A stretch of DNA of 64,000 nt, from the NCBI GenBank assembly GCA_046350555.1, contig JAXMAF010000024.1, forward strand, positions 1-64,000, written 5' to 3'. Both the position numbers and the translations under genes were made by a program. Origin of the DNA: JAXMAF01 sp046350555 (GTDB lineage Bacteria; Planctomycetota; Phycisphaerae; Phycisphaerales; SM1A02). Below, piece after piece: positions 35,450-43,453 of this stretch (the first letter of the stretch is position 1; each line of letters starts with the position of its first letter). The notes below the pieces were generated by a model, which did not search any database, was not told the DNA's origin, and worked only from the letters and a program-made list of their open reading frames with translations.

Positions 35450-37285
35450 ATGACCTTCGAACAGCGTCAGAACGCCCAGCTTGAACGAATCGTGCGCTGG
35501 GGCCGCGGCCTCGTGGCGCTCGTGCTCCTCGGACTCGTCGTGGCGCTCGGCCGCGTGGTGCAGCTCAAGGTGCGGCCCGAGGCGGCGCTCCGTCCGTACC
35601 TCGATCCGCCGACGGCGACGCATCGCGAGATCGGCCGGCGAGGCGACATCATCGACAACCGCGGTCGCGTCCTGGCCACCAGCGTGGTCGGTTACCGGCT
35701 CTTCGTCGATCCCAAGATGGTCGACGACCTCGACGCGCTCGCCCGCGAGCTCGCGCCTCGCCTCGGCGCCAACCCGCAGGAGATCGTGCAGCACGTGGCG
35801 GAGCGGCTCAAGGCGAATCCCGCGTCGCGCTACATCGTCCTGGACCGGGTGCTCGAGGACTGGCAGGTCGACGCCGTCCGACAAGGCAATCTCAAGGGCG
35901 TCGGCATCGAGCCGATGCTCCTGCGCCACTACCCGCACGGCGAGGTCGGCGCGTCGGTCGTCGGCTTCGTGAACATCGACCACCTCGGCGCCGGGGGCGC
36001 CGAGCTCACCCTCGAATCTCCGCTCAAGCCGCACGACGGCAAGCTGACCTATCAGCGCGATGCGCGCGGCCGGGTGCTCTGGATCGACGACGAGAACTAC
36101 GTCGGCAAGAGCGACGGGCGCGACATGCGCCTGAGCATCGACCTGGTGGTGCAGGAGTTCGTCGAGGAGGCGCTGGACAAGGCGGCGCGCGACTTCAACG
36201 CGCGCGGCGCGCGGTGCGTGGTCATGGATGTCGCGACCGGCGACCTCGTCGCCATCGCCGACGTCATCCGCGATCGCAAGGGATTCCGCGAGGTGATTCC
36301 CGACGACGATCGCGACAAGCATCCATCATGGGGTCGACAGCGGTGCGTCACCGATCCGTACGAGCCCGGCTCGACGTTCAAGCCCTTCGTCTGGGCGGCG
36401 GCCGTCGATCAGGGAAAGGCGCGGCCCTCGGAGATCATCCCGCTGCCGGCCGGACCGTACACGACCAGCCACGGGCGCGTGATTCGCGACGTTCACTACA
36501 CCGGTCCGGTGAGCTGGGAGGAGGTGCTCGTCCGCAGCCTCAACGGCGGCATGGCGTACGTCGGCGAGCGCTTCAGCGCGAAGGAGCTGCGCGACGTCGT
36601 CCGCAGCTTCGGCTTCGGCGACCGCACCGGCTGCGGCCTGCCCAGCGAGACCGCCGGCCTGGTGACGCCGCTGAAGCAGTGGCGCCACACGTCGCAGACC
36701 TCGGTGCCGATGGGACAGGAGGTCGGCGTGACGTGCGTGCAGATGGCGAGGGCCTTCAGCGCGTTCTGCCGCGACGGCACGATGGTCGAGCCACGGATCG
36801 CCGTGCCCGACGAGCCGTCCGCCACCGGATCGAACAAGGTGGTCGTGGTGCCGCGCCGGGCGATCTCCGAAGCGGCCGCGCTCAAGACACGCGAGGTCAT
36901 GCGCGGCGTGATGACCATGGGCACCGGCCGCAAGGCGCAGTCGGAGCTCTACGAGATCTTCGGCAAGACCGGAACGCCGCAGCTCGCCGTTCCGCGCGAC
37001 CGTTGGCGCGAGTTCGGCAAGAAGGGCTACTTCGATGATCGATACATCTCGAACTTCGTCGCCGGCGCTCCGTTCGAGCACCCGCGCATCGTGGTCGTCG
37101 TGACCATCGACGATCCCGACAAGCGCAAGGCCCACTTCGGAGGCCTCACGGCCGCTCCCGTGGCCCGCGACATCATCGACTTCACGCTCTCGTACCTCGG
37201 CGTCGAGCCGGACATCGCCGCCGACGACGACACCGACAGGCCGACGCCCAAGGAGACGCCCGGCCGCACGATCGCGCGTCGGTAG
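35450..37285 (+). CDS. ftsI: Peptidoglycan D,D-transpeptidase FtsI (class B PBP3)
   Basis: 611 residues. Transmembrane helix about 17-38 (GRGLVALVLLGLVVALGRVVQL), N-terminal dimerisation domain with RRGDIIDNRGRVLATS, and transpeptidase domain with S308-x-x-K311 (PGSTFKPF), SLN (VRSLNGGMAYVG) and K506-T-G-T (FGKTGTPQ). It cross-links septal peptidoglycan in the periplasm. Presence of all three active-site motifs shows a functional penicillin-binding protein, informative because some planctomycetes lack it. ATG 35450 gives a typical short cytoplasmic tail; an ATG at 35339, four bases after ftsL, would add 37 basic residues and cannot be excluded. Confidence 0.95.
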   Translation: MTFEQRQNAQLERIVRWGRGLVALVLLGLVVALGRVVQLKVRPEAALRPYLDPPTATHREIGRRGDIIDNRGRVLATSVVGYRLFVDPKMVDDLDALARELAPRLGANPQEIVQHVAERLKANPASRYIVLDRVLEDWQVDAVRQGNLKGVGIEPMLLRHYPHGEVGASVVGFVNIDHLGAGGAELTLESPLKPHDGKLTYQRDARGRVLWIDDENYVGKSDGRDMRLSIDLVVQEFVEEALDKAARDFNARGARCVVMDVATGDLVAIADVIRDRKGFREVIPDDDRDKHPSWGRQRCVTDPYEPGSTFKPFVWAAAVDQGKARPSEIIPLPAGPYTTSHGRVIRDVHYTGPVSWEEVLVRSLNGGMAYVGERFSAKELRDVVRSFGFGDRTGCGLPSETAGLVTPLKQWRHTSQTSVPMGQEVGVTCVQMARAFSAFCRDGTMVEPRIAVPDEPSATGSNKVVVVPRRAISEAAALKTREVMRGVMTMGTGRKAQSELYEIFGKTGTPQLAVPRDRWREFGKKGYFDDRYISNFVAGAPFEHPRIVVVVTIDDPDKRKAHFGGLTAAPVARDIIDFTLSYLGVEPDIAADDDTDRPTPKETPGRTIARR

Positions 37286-37578
37286 GGCCCCGGCCGGCGC
37301 TTCGCCTCCGGCGCGCCTCGGGGTCGCGTCGCACGGCGGCGCGGACGCGCGCATCGGGAGGCGGGTCGCCTCGTGGCTGGCTGGCAAGGAGTTCTCGAAG
37401 ACGCCGCGGATCGGGTCGTTGGTCCATCGACTCTGGTTCGCGGCTCTTCTTTGGATGGCCCGTCCCGGCGACCTGCGCCAAGCCCTCTCCGGCAACCCTC
37501 TGGGTACCATCCGCGACCGTGACACGCGTCCGCGTCGATCCTCGCACACCGTCCAATGCAGTTCGGCCGGGAAGGGCG

Positions 37579-40500
37579 ATGCCGTGCGAAGCGCCGAAGG
37601 CGCAAGGTCCGAGCGGGGTGCAGGTCGGTGGCGCCCGGCGACGGTGGTCGAACGGCGGCGCTTCGGCGATCGCGGACGTGGTGCGCCGCGCGTGCGTCGC
37701 GTGCGTCGGCCTCGCGTGGATCTCCGGCGCCTCGGCGCTGGCCGCGCCGCAGGGGCTGCCCGCTGCGCCGTCCGATGTCGTGCCGGGCGAAGTGGTTCCG
37801 ATTCTCGGCGACCGCCTCTCGGGCTTCGTGCTGCCGATCGAGCCGGTGACCAGTGATTTCTCGATGCAGGCGACGCAGGCGTGGACGTGGCGCATCGACG
37901 ACACGACGCGATTCGTGCTGCGCGGCGATGTGGCCATCAGCGTCGCGGGCAACACGTTCCGCGCCACGGAGGCGGCGGTCTGGATCAACCGGCTGCCGTC
38001 GGCGGGGGGCATGATCAACCAGTTCGCGGTCTACTTCGACGAGGTCTCCGCGCCGACGCAGCGAGCGGGCCTGGCGCCCAACGGCCACGACATCCTGGTG
38101 ACGGTGAGCGCGCGCGGGTCGATCAAGCTGATGGCGCCGTTCGTCGAGCAGACCGCGCCGACCAACATGCCGATCGTCGCGCGCGGCGAGCGGCGCCTCG
38201 CCGATCATCTTCGGCGCCTGGTCGCTCCACCGCCGCCGCCGCTGGATCGTCTGCCGCGCGTCGACCAACCGTTGCCGCCACCACCGCAGATCCCGGTGCC
38301 CGGCGGCTCGCCCGAGGTGCGCCCCGACCTCCTGCCCAGCGCGGTGCAGCTTCCATCGTCGGCGGGCCTCAACCTCTTCAATCCCTCCGGACTCGTCAGC
38401 TTCGGCGGCGGCTCGATCGACATCGACGAGAAGGCGGACCTGATCAAGGTCGATCGCGGCGTCGTGGTCGACTACCTCGACGAGGAGGCGTCCGGCGGTC
38501 CGCGCCGTCTCACGCTGACCGCCGAGCGCGGCGTGCTCTTCCTCCAGCCGGGGACGATGGCGGGGCTCCGCGCGGGGCGCAAGCAGATCCGCGCCGACAA
38601 GGTGCTCGGCATCTACCTCGAGGGCAACGTCGTCGCCGCCGACGGGATCTCGGTCGTGCGCTCGCGGCGGGTCTACTACGACGTGCCGAAGAACCGCGCG
38701 CTCCTGGCCGACGCCGTGATGCGCACCTACGACCGCGCCAGCCACATGCCCGTCGTCGCGCGGGCCGAGGAGATGCGCCAGCTCTCCGCAGACCAGTGGA
38801 CGGCGCAGCGGGCGAACGTCTCCACCAGCGAGTTCTTCACGCCGCACATCAGCATCGGCGCGCAGGAGATCACCGTCACGCGGCCTCCCGCGTCAGCCGG
38901 CGCACCCGGCACGGGTCCGGTGCTCGTCGAGGCCGAGGACGTGACCTTCCGTGCCGGCACGACGCCATTCTTCTACTGGCCGAAGATCAGCGCGGACACC
39001 GGCGACGTCCCGCTGCGCACGGTGACCGGGGGCTTCGCGGACCAGTTCGGCGCGATCATCCAGACCGACTGGGACATGCTCTCCCTGCTTGGCGTGCAGG
39101 ATCGCGGCACGCTCGCGGCCAGCCTCAAGCTCGACGGCTACACCAAGCGCGGTCCGGCGGCCGGCACGCTCCTCCGCTACGACTTCCTCGGTGCCGGCAA
39201 CGTCGACCTCTACGGCCTGCACGACGATGGCGTCGACAAGACGTCGTCGGGAATCGAGGTCGATCCGGCGACGCCGTGGCGTGGCGTCGCGCTCTGGGAG
39301 CACCGCGCGAACCTCACCGAGCACTGGACGCTCGAGCTCCAGGAGTCGTGGATCTCCGATCCGACCTTCATCACGACGTGGCGGCCCGAGGACTTCGCCC
39401 GGCGCCGCGAGTACGAGACGAGCGCGTACGTCCTTCGTCAACAGGACAATCACGCGCTCACCGGACTCATGAAATACGACCTCGACGGGTTCATCTCCAA
39501 CGAGTGGCTGCTCGGCAGCCGGGGGTACTTCGTCGACCGGGCGCCGGAGGGCAGCTATCGCAGGTACGGCGACACGATCTTCGACAGCCTCACGTGGTCG
39601 CAGGAGTACCGGGCGTCGCGCATGCGGCTCATTCCCACGTCGGGCACGCCCGCCCAGCTCGGCGTCCCGGGCGCGGCCTTCGGCATCCCGAACAACGAGA
39701 ACATCCGCCAGGCGTACCTCGACCGGGGCTACCGCAGCAACGCGGTCGGCCGGCTGGACATGCGTCAGGAACTGGCCCTGCCGTTCGATGCCGGGCCGGT
39801 CAAGATGATGCCGTACGTCGTCGGCCGCGCCACCGACTACATCAACTCCGACTTCGAGCCCTACTCGCCGGCGGCGGAGAGCTTCCGTTGGTTCGGCGCC
39901 GCCGGGCTCCGCGCCTCGACCGAGATCACGCACATCGACAACTCGGTCGAGAACCGCGCCTTCGACCTGCATCGCATGCGCCACGTGCTCGAGCCCGGCA
40001 TGACCGCGTGGTACGGCTACTCGAACGCGCCCGAGTCGGCGTACCCGATCTACGACCAGGACGTCGAGGGCATCGGCGGCGCCACCGCCATCGACTTTAA
40101 CCTCAAGAGCACGTGGCAGACGCAGCGAGGCGGCGCGGGCCGATGGAATTCGGTCGACTTCCTGACCATGAAGGTCGGCGCGGCGCTCAACAGCAGCGAC
40201 GCCGATGTGCTCGCTCCCACGCCGCAGTTCTTCGATTGGCGCCCCGAATACAGCCGCTGGGGCAACAACGCATATGGATCCGGGGTCTGGCAGGTCACCG
40301 ACAACTTCGCCCTCTCGGGCACCGGCATCTGGCTGCTCGACGACGACACGCTCGCCCGCGGCTCGGTGGGCGTCGAGATCGATCAGTCGCCGGACCTGAC
40401 CACCTTCATCGAGTACCGGACGATCAAGGCCGAGAACAGCGACCTGCTCGAGATCGGCTGGGACTACCGCCTCAGCAAGAAGTACCGAGTGATCGTGGCG

Positions 40501-40653
40501 CCGCAGATCGATCTCACCACCGGCCAGTTCCGCGCCGCGAGCGTCGCGGTCGTGCGCGACTTCCCCGACTTCCAGTTGGTCTTCAACGTCAGCTACGACC
40601 AGATCCAGGACCAGACAACCTTCAGCGCGTCCCTGCGGCCGATCAAATACTGA
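37579..40653 (+). CDS. lptD: LPS-assembly protein LptD (OstA-like outer membrane beta-barrel)
   Basis: 1024 residues from ATG 37579 (purine-rich GGGAAGGG just upstream); GTG 37519 would add 20. A signal sequence follows (VVRRACVACVGLAWISGASALA, about 34-55). Next an OstA-type periplasmic beta-jellyroll region (RFVLRGDVAISVAGNTFRATEAAVWIN; LGIYLEGNVVAADGISVVRSRRVYYD) with a Pro-rich linker between its halves, then a beta-barrel of alternating aromatic strands to the end (TFIEYRTIKAENSDLLEIGWDYRLSKKYRVIVAP). LptD inserts LPS into the outer leaflet; its presence supports a true outer membrane. Its place after ftsI, not beside surA or lptE, is unusual. Confidence 0.85.
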   Translation: MPCEAPKAQGPSGVQVGGARRRWSNGGASAIADVVRRACVACVGLAWISGASALAAPQGLPAAPSDVVPGEVVPILGDRLSGFVLPIEPVTSDFSMQATQAWTWRIDDTTRFVLRGDVAISVAGNTFRATEAAVWINRLPSAGGMINQFAVYFDEVSAPTQRAGLAPNGHDILVTVSARGSIKLMAPFVEQTAPTNMPIVARGERRLADHLRRLVAPPPPPLDRLPRVDQPLPPPPQIPVPGGSPEVRPDLLPSAVQLPSSAGLNLFNPSGLVSFGGGSIDIDEKADLIKVDRGVVVDYLDEEASGGPRRLTLTAERGVLFLQPGTMAGLRAGRKQIRADKVLGIYLEGNVVAADGISVVRSRRVYYDVPKNRALLADAVMRTYDRASHMPVVARAEEMRQLSADQWTAQRANVSTSEFFTPHISIGAQEITVTRPPASAGAPGTGPVLVEAEDVTFRAGTTPFFYWPKISADTGDVPLRTVTGGFADQFGAIIQTDWDMLSLLGVQDRGTLAASLKLDGYTKRGPAAGTLLRYDFLGAGNVDLYGLHDDGVDKTSSGIEVDPATPWRGVALWEHRANLTEHWTLELQESWISDPTFITTWRPEDFARRREYETSAYVLRQQDNHALTGLMKYDLDGFISNEWLLGSRGYFVDRAPEGSYRRYGDTIFDSLTWSQEYRASRMRLIPTSGTPAQLGVPGAAFGIPNNENIRQAYLDRGYRSNAVGRLDMRQELALPFDAGPVKMMPYVVGRATDYINSDFEPYSPAAESFRWFGAAGLRASTEITHIDNSVENRAFDLHRMRHVLEPGMTAWYGYSNAPESAYPIYDQDVEGIGGATAIDFNLKSTWQTQRGGAGRWNSVDFLTMKVGAALNSSDADVLAPTPQFFDWRPEYSRWGNNAYGSGVWQVTDNFALSGTGIWLLDDDTLARGSVGVEIDQSPDLTTFIEYRTIKAENSDLLEIGWDYRLSKKYRVIVAPQIDLTTGQFRAASVAVVRDFPDFQLVFNVSYDQIQDQTTFSASLRPIKY

Positions 40654-40656
40654 TGC

Positions 40657-40918
40657 GGGTTGGGAACTCGCGCGTCACCTTGGTCGATTCCGCGGGTGCG
40701 TCGCCATGCGTATCGAGGGGAAGCCGCTGCGCGGCGGAATTCGGAGTCGGGGACCCCGCTCGACGCACACATCTCCGCTGCCGCGCCGACCCAAGACGCC
40801 AGCGCGGCAGCGACAGCGAACGTCGTGCAATGCGGTCCCCGACTCCGCCGCCGAAGGCGGCTTCCTGATTCCCCTCGCGACGCACCCGCAGATTCATCCG
40901 GGTTGACGCACGAGTAAC
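40657..40918. repeat. Long inverted repeat with GGGGACC core
   Basis: Left arm 40657-40757 and right arm 40833-40918 are imperfect reverse complements: GCGGGTGCGTCG / CGACGCACCCGC, GGAAGCCGC / GCGGCTTCC, GGAGTCGGGGACC / GGTCCCCGACTCC. The centre holds a smaller GCTGCCGCGC / GCGCGGCAGC hairpin. It lies right after the lptD stop, between convergent genes. Confidence 0.85.
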
Positions 40919-40964
40919 CAGGAACCAGGAACGAGGAACCAGGAATTAGGAATCAGGAACCGGG
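40916..40964 (-). repeat. Seven tandem heptamers (AACCAGG type)
   Basis: Uninterrupted 7-bp units AACCAGG, AACCAGG, AACGAGG, AACCAGG, AATTAGG, AATCAGG, AACCGGG; these are reverse complements of the 23155-23217 units and again abut a GGGGAC core. Confidence 0.9.
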
Positions 40965-41013
40965 GACGCTGTCCGATGGCGGGGGTTGGCGCGCGAGGCT
41001 GAGGCCGGCGTCG

Positions 41014-41165
41014 GGGAATCAGTGGTCGGGGACGCCTTCGAAGGTCGGACGGTTGTGGACATCTTCGAGGCCTGCGTCGATGTCCCAACGGTGCAACCGT
41101 GGTGTGACCGGCGGCCCGCAACTCCGCCGCCGTGAGCCTGTCGAACGGCGGCTTCCTGATTCCCC
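41014..41165. repeat. Second inverted repeat of the same family
   Basis: Ends GGGGAATCA (41014-41022) and TGATTCCCC (41157-41165), with inner paired parts TCGGACGGTTG.. / ..CAACCGT and GGACATC / GATGTCC. It ends 43 bases before the convergent prepilin gene stop. Together with the previous two repeats it fills the 554-base gap; no gene is seen there. Confidence 0.7.
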
Positions 41166-41207
41166 TGCACCGGTGCTCATGTCCCGCACGCGCCCGTGCG
41201 CCAAGGC

Positions 41208-42314
41208 CTACTTCGTGCCGACGAAGTCCCGTCCCGTGATGCCGCCGACGGTCAGGACGTGGTAGCTCGTCTCTGAGTAGAAGTCGAACGCCTGGGGGAT
41301 GTAGTAGCCGTTCGCTCCGAGCGGCGTGTCGCGGCTCCAGAGCGGAACTCCGCCGTTGCCGACCGAGCGCAGGTCGGAGTCCATCGCGTCGGCGACACCC
41401 GTGATACTTACGTGTCCGTCGAAGAAGAGCGTCGCCGGCGCCGACTGGTACGCATGGTTGAAGAAGTAGGGAGTCGTGCCACCGGCGAAGTTGGGGTTGA
41501 CTGGCGAGCCCGTGGTGTTCTGCAACCACGAATGCTCGAGCATCCGCGTCTTCAGGTCGGGATAGGTGGCCTGTCCGGACGCGGGGGAGCGCCATCCCCC
41601 GGGCAGCGCGGTCGGGGCCATGTAGTACTTGCCGGTCGTCGGATTCTTGCTCAGCACCTCCGTGGCCCACATCGCCGCGGGAGAGAGGCAGTAGCTGCTG
41701 AGGTAGATCTCGGTGGCGTTGTCGCTGTCGAACTCGTTGGGAGACGAGAACCACTTCTCGGCGCCGTCGACCACCAACCGGTCCTTCGGCGCGTAGAAGA
41801 CCGGGTCGTAGAAGCGACCGTTGAGGTAGGAGTTGAAGCTCTTGACGTTGGGGAAGCGGAACGAACCGATGATGCTCGTCGGAACGAACTGCATCGGCCC
41901 GTAGAGGGGCCAGTTGCCGCAGTTGCCCGGATAGCCGAAGGCCGAGCAGGCGCCGCTCGACCCGAGGAAGTAGCCGACGACGGCATCCTGCTTCCATCCG
42001 AGGATGAGCTGCGGCGGGCACGACGCCTGGAGGTACGCGGAGCACGTTCCGCCGTAGAGGCCCACGTCGTCGGGACACGCGGTCCATTGACGGTCGCTCC
42101 AGTCGGCGGAATACGCCGCGTGCGCCGCGGACATGTTCCGCAGGTGGGCCGACGACTGGGTCGTGAGGGCGGCATCCCGCGCCTTGCCGATCGCGGGAAG
42201 GAGGATGCCCACGAGCAGGGCGATGATGGAGATCACCACAAGCAGCTCGACGATGGTGAAGGCACGACGATCCGTGGACGAGGCGCGACGCGCATTGGAA
42301 CGGCTGGACATCAT
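41208..42314 (-). CDS. Prepilin-type N-terminal cleavage/methylation protein
   Basis: 368 residues. Classical prepilin site DRRAFTIVELLVVISIIALL (about 15-34). The soluble part has several Cys (for example CPDDVGLYGGTC, CSAFGYPGNC) and a near-H-X9-DG tail (HAYQSAPATLFFDGH). Two consecutive ATG codons start at 42314; GAGGAG eight bases upstream selects this place over a much longer in-frame start. It is the third and largest prepilin-like protein here and has no neighbouring pilus machinery. Confidence 0.9.
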   Translation of the reverse strand: MMSSRSNARRASSTDRRAFTIVELLVVISIIALLVGILLPAIGKARDAALTTQSSAHLRNMSAAHAAYSADWSDRQWTACPDDVGLYGGTCSAYLQASCPPQLILGWKQDAVVGYFLGSSGACSAFGYPGNCGNWPLYGPMQFVPTSIIGSFRFPNVKSFNSYLNGRFYDPVFYAPKDRLVVDGAEKWFSSPNEFDSDNATEIYLSSYCLSPAAMWATEVLSKNPTTGKYYMAPTALPGGWRSPASGQATYPDLKTRMLEHSWLQNTTGSPVNPNFAGGTTPYFFNHAYQSAPATLFFDGHVSITGVADAMDSDLRSVGNGGVPLWSRDTPLGANGYYIPQAFDFYSETSYHVLTVGGITGRDFVGTK

Positions 42315-42573
42315 TTGGTGAACTCCTCTGGCGACAAGCGGGCGATGATGGGGGATGTGGTGCGGTCGGCGCGCACCGATCGCGCCGACGCGGAAGTTGG
42401 ACCTGACGGATGCAACGCACGCCGCGTCGCGGCATGAAGCGTTGGATCGCCGCACCGCGCGAGACCGTTGCCGGTTCACGCGCGATGTCCACTCGGCGCG
42501 GGCCGTGGCGCGCTGGCCACGGCTGCTCAAAGGATTGAATGTCGATTGCAGGCGAGGTGACGCAAGCCGGACA

Positions 42574-42645
42574 ACTTCGAGTCGGATACTTCCAGTTCGG
42601 ACGTTCCCAGTTCGGACATTTCCAGGTCCGACGTTTCGTCCAGGG
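42574..42645. repeat. Degenerate 15-bp tandem repeat
   Basis: About four and a half units around TTCCAGTTCGGACG (ACTTCGAGTCGGAT, ACTTCCAGTTCGGA, TTCCCAGTTCGGACA, TTTCCAGGTCCGACG, ...). Non-coding as far as can be seen. Confidence 0.7.
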
Positions 42646-43133
42646 CCGCGGGCGTCGGGCGGCTCGGCACGAACCGGATGCGCGACCGTGCGCCATCCGT
42701 CTCGTCGAATTTCTACCGCATGGTTGGCGAAAGGGTGCAGCGCGTTTCACGCCGGTCGGGCGCGCTTCCCGGGCTGAACGCTCGGCGCGCCGTCCGACGA
42801 TCGCGAGCGGATCGCGCCGCTCCGTTCCGCCTCGTCGACGCGCCGCCCGGCATGGGAGCGTCTGGCCGCGGGAGCGCCGAAATCGGGCGAACGCCTGATC
42901 CGGCGGAGCGGCAGCGGCGTCCGATCGGGGGCGCATCGACGGCCGAGGGCCGGTGCGCCCCGATAACTCGACCTTGGTCCCGACTATTTCGGGGCATCTG
43001 CCTCATTCCGCCGCGGCCAGGGCCGCAATAGCGTGAGTGCATGGATCCGAGCGTCGGTCCTTCGTCATTGGCGCTCGGGTCATTCGGCACGGATTTCAAC
43101 TTGTCCGTGCGCAGAGGGCCTTGGACGGACCGT

Positions 43134-43272
43134 CTGATGCGGATTCCAGCAAGTCTCCGCCCGTTCCATGGACGCCAACAGGCCTCCATGCGTTCGACCC
43201 CTTGCCCACAGCGGCGTCTCACATCCGGAGTCGGGCTGGGTGGGCGCGAGAGTCAACTGGGCCGCGTATCGG
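43134..43272 (+). repeat. MITE-like dispersed element, copy B
   Basis: 139 bp from CTGATGCGGATTCCAG to ACTGGGCCGCGTATCGG, whose reverse complement resembles the left end. Same inner sequence as copy A (CTCCATGCGTTC, ACCCCTTGCCCAC, GGTGGGCGCGAGAGTCAAC) plus about 29 extra bases. Confidence 0.8.
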
Positions 43273-43453
43273 TCGAATGCCGCAACGCAGCCCATGAAAC
43301 GCGAGTTTGATCCGAGCGATTCAAGCCGCACACCTCAGTGACACCTGGCGAGCGTCGTCCGTGCAGCAGTCATGCCGGCGACGCGCAAGCGCCGCTTCGT
43401 GCGGCGCAGTTCGCCAACTGCCTGGCTCGAAACACCTTCACAGGAGCATGTTC

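Larger units (their letters stand above)
42315..43453. other. 1.1-kb gap without a convincing gene
   Basis: Holds a degenerate 15-bp repeat (42574-42645), a strong hairpin GGGGCGCA...TGCGCCCC at 42928-42961 and MITE-like copy B (43134-43272). Short frames lack ribosome binding sites and motifs. The last 12 bases carry the AGGAG of the next gene. Confidence 0.55.

Noticed and set aside
42539..43031. Small overlapping frames in the 1.1-kb gap before the beta-helix gene
   Set aside because: No ribosome binding sites, no hydrophobic or domain signals, and they overlap simple repeats and a strong hairpin.
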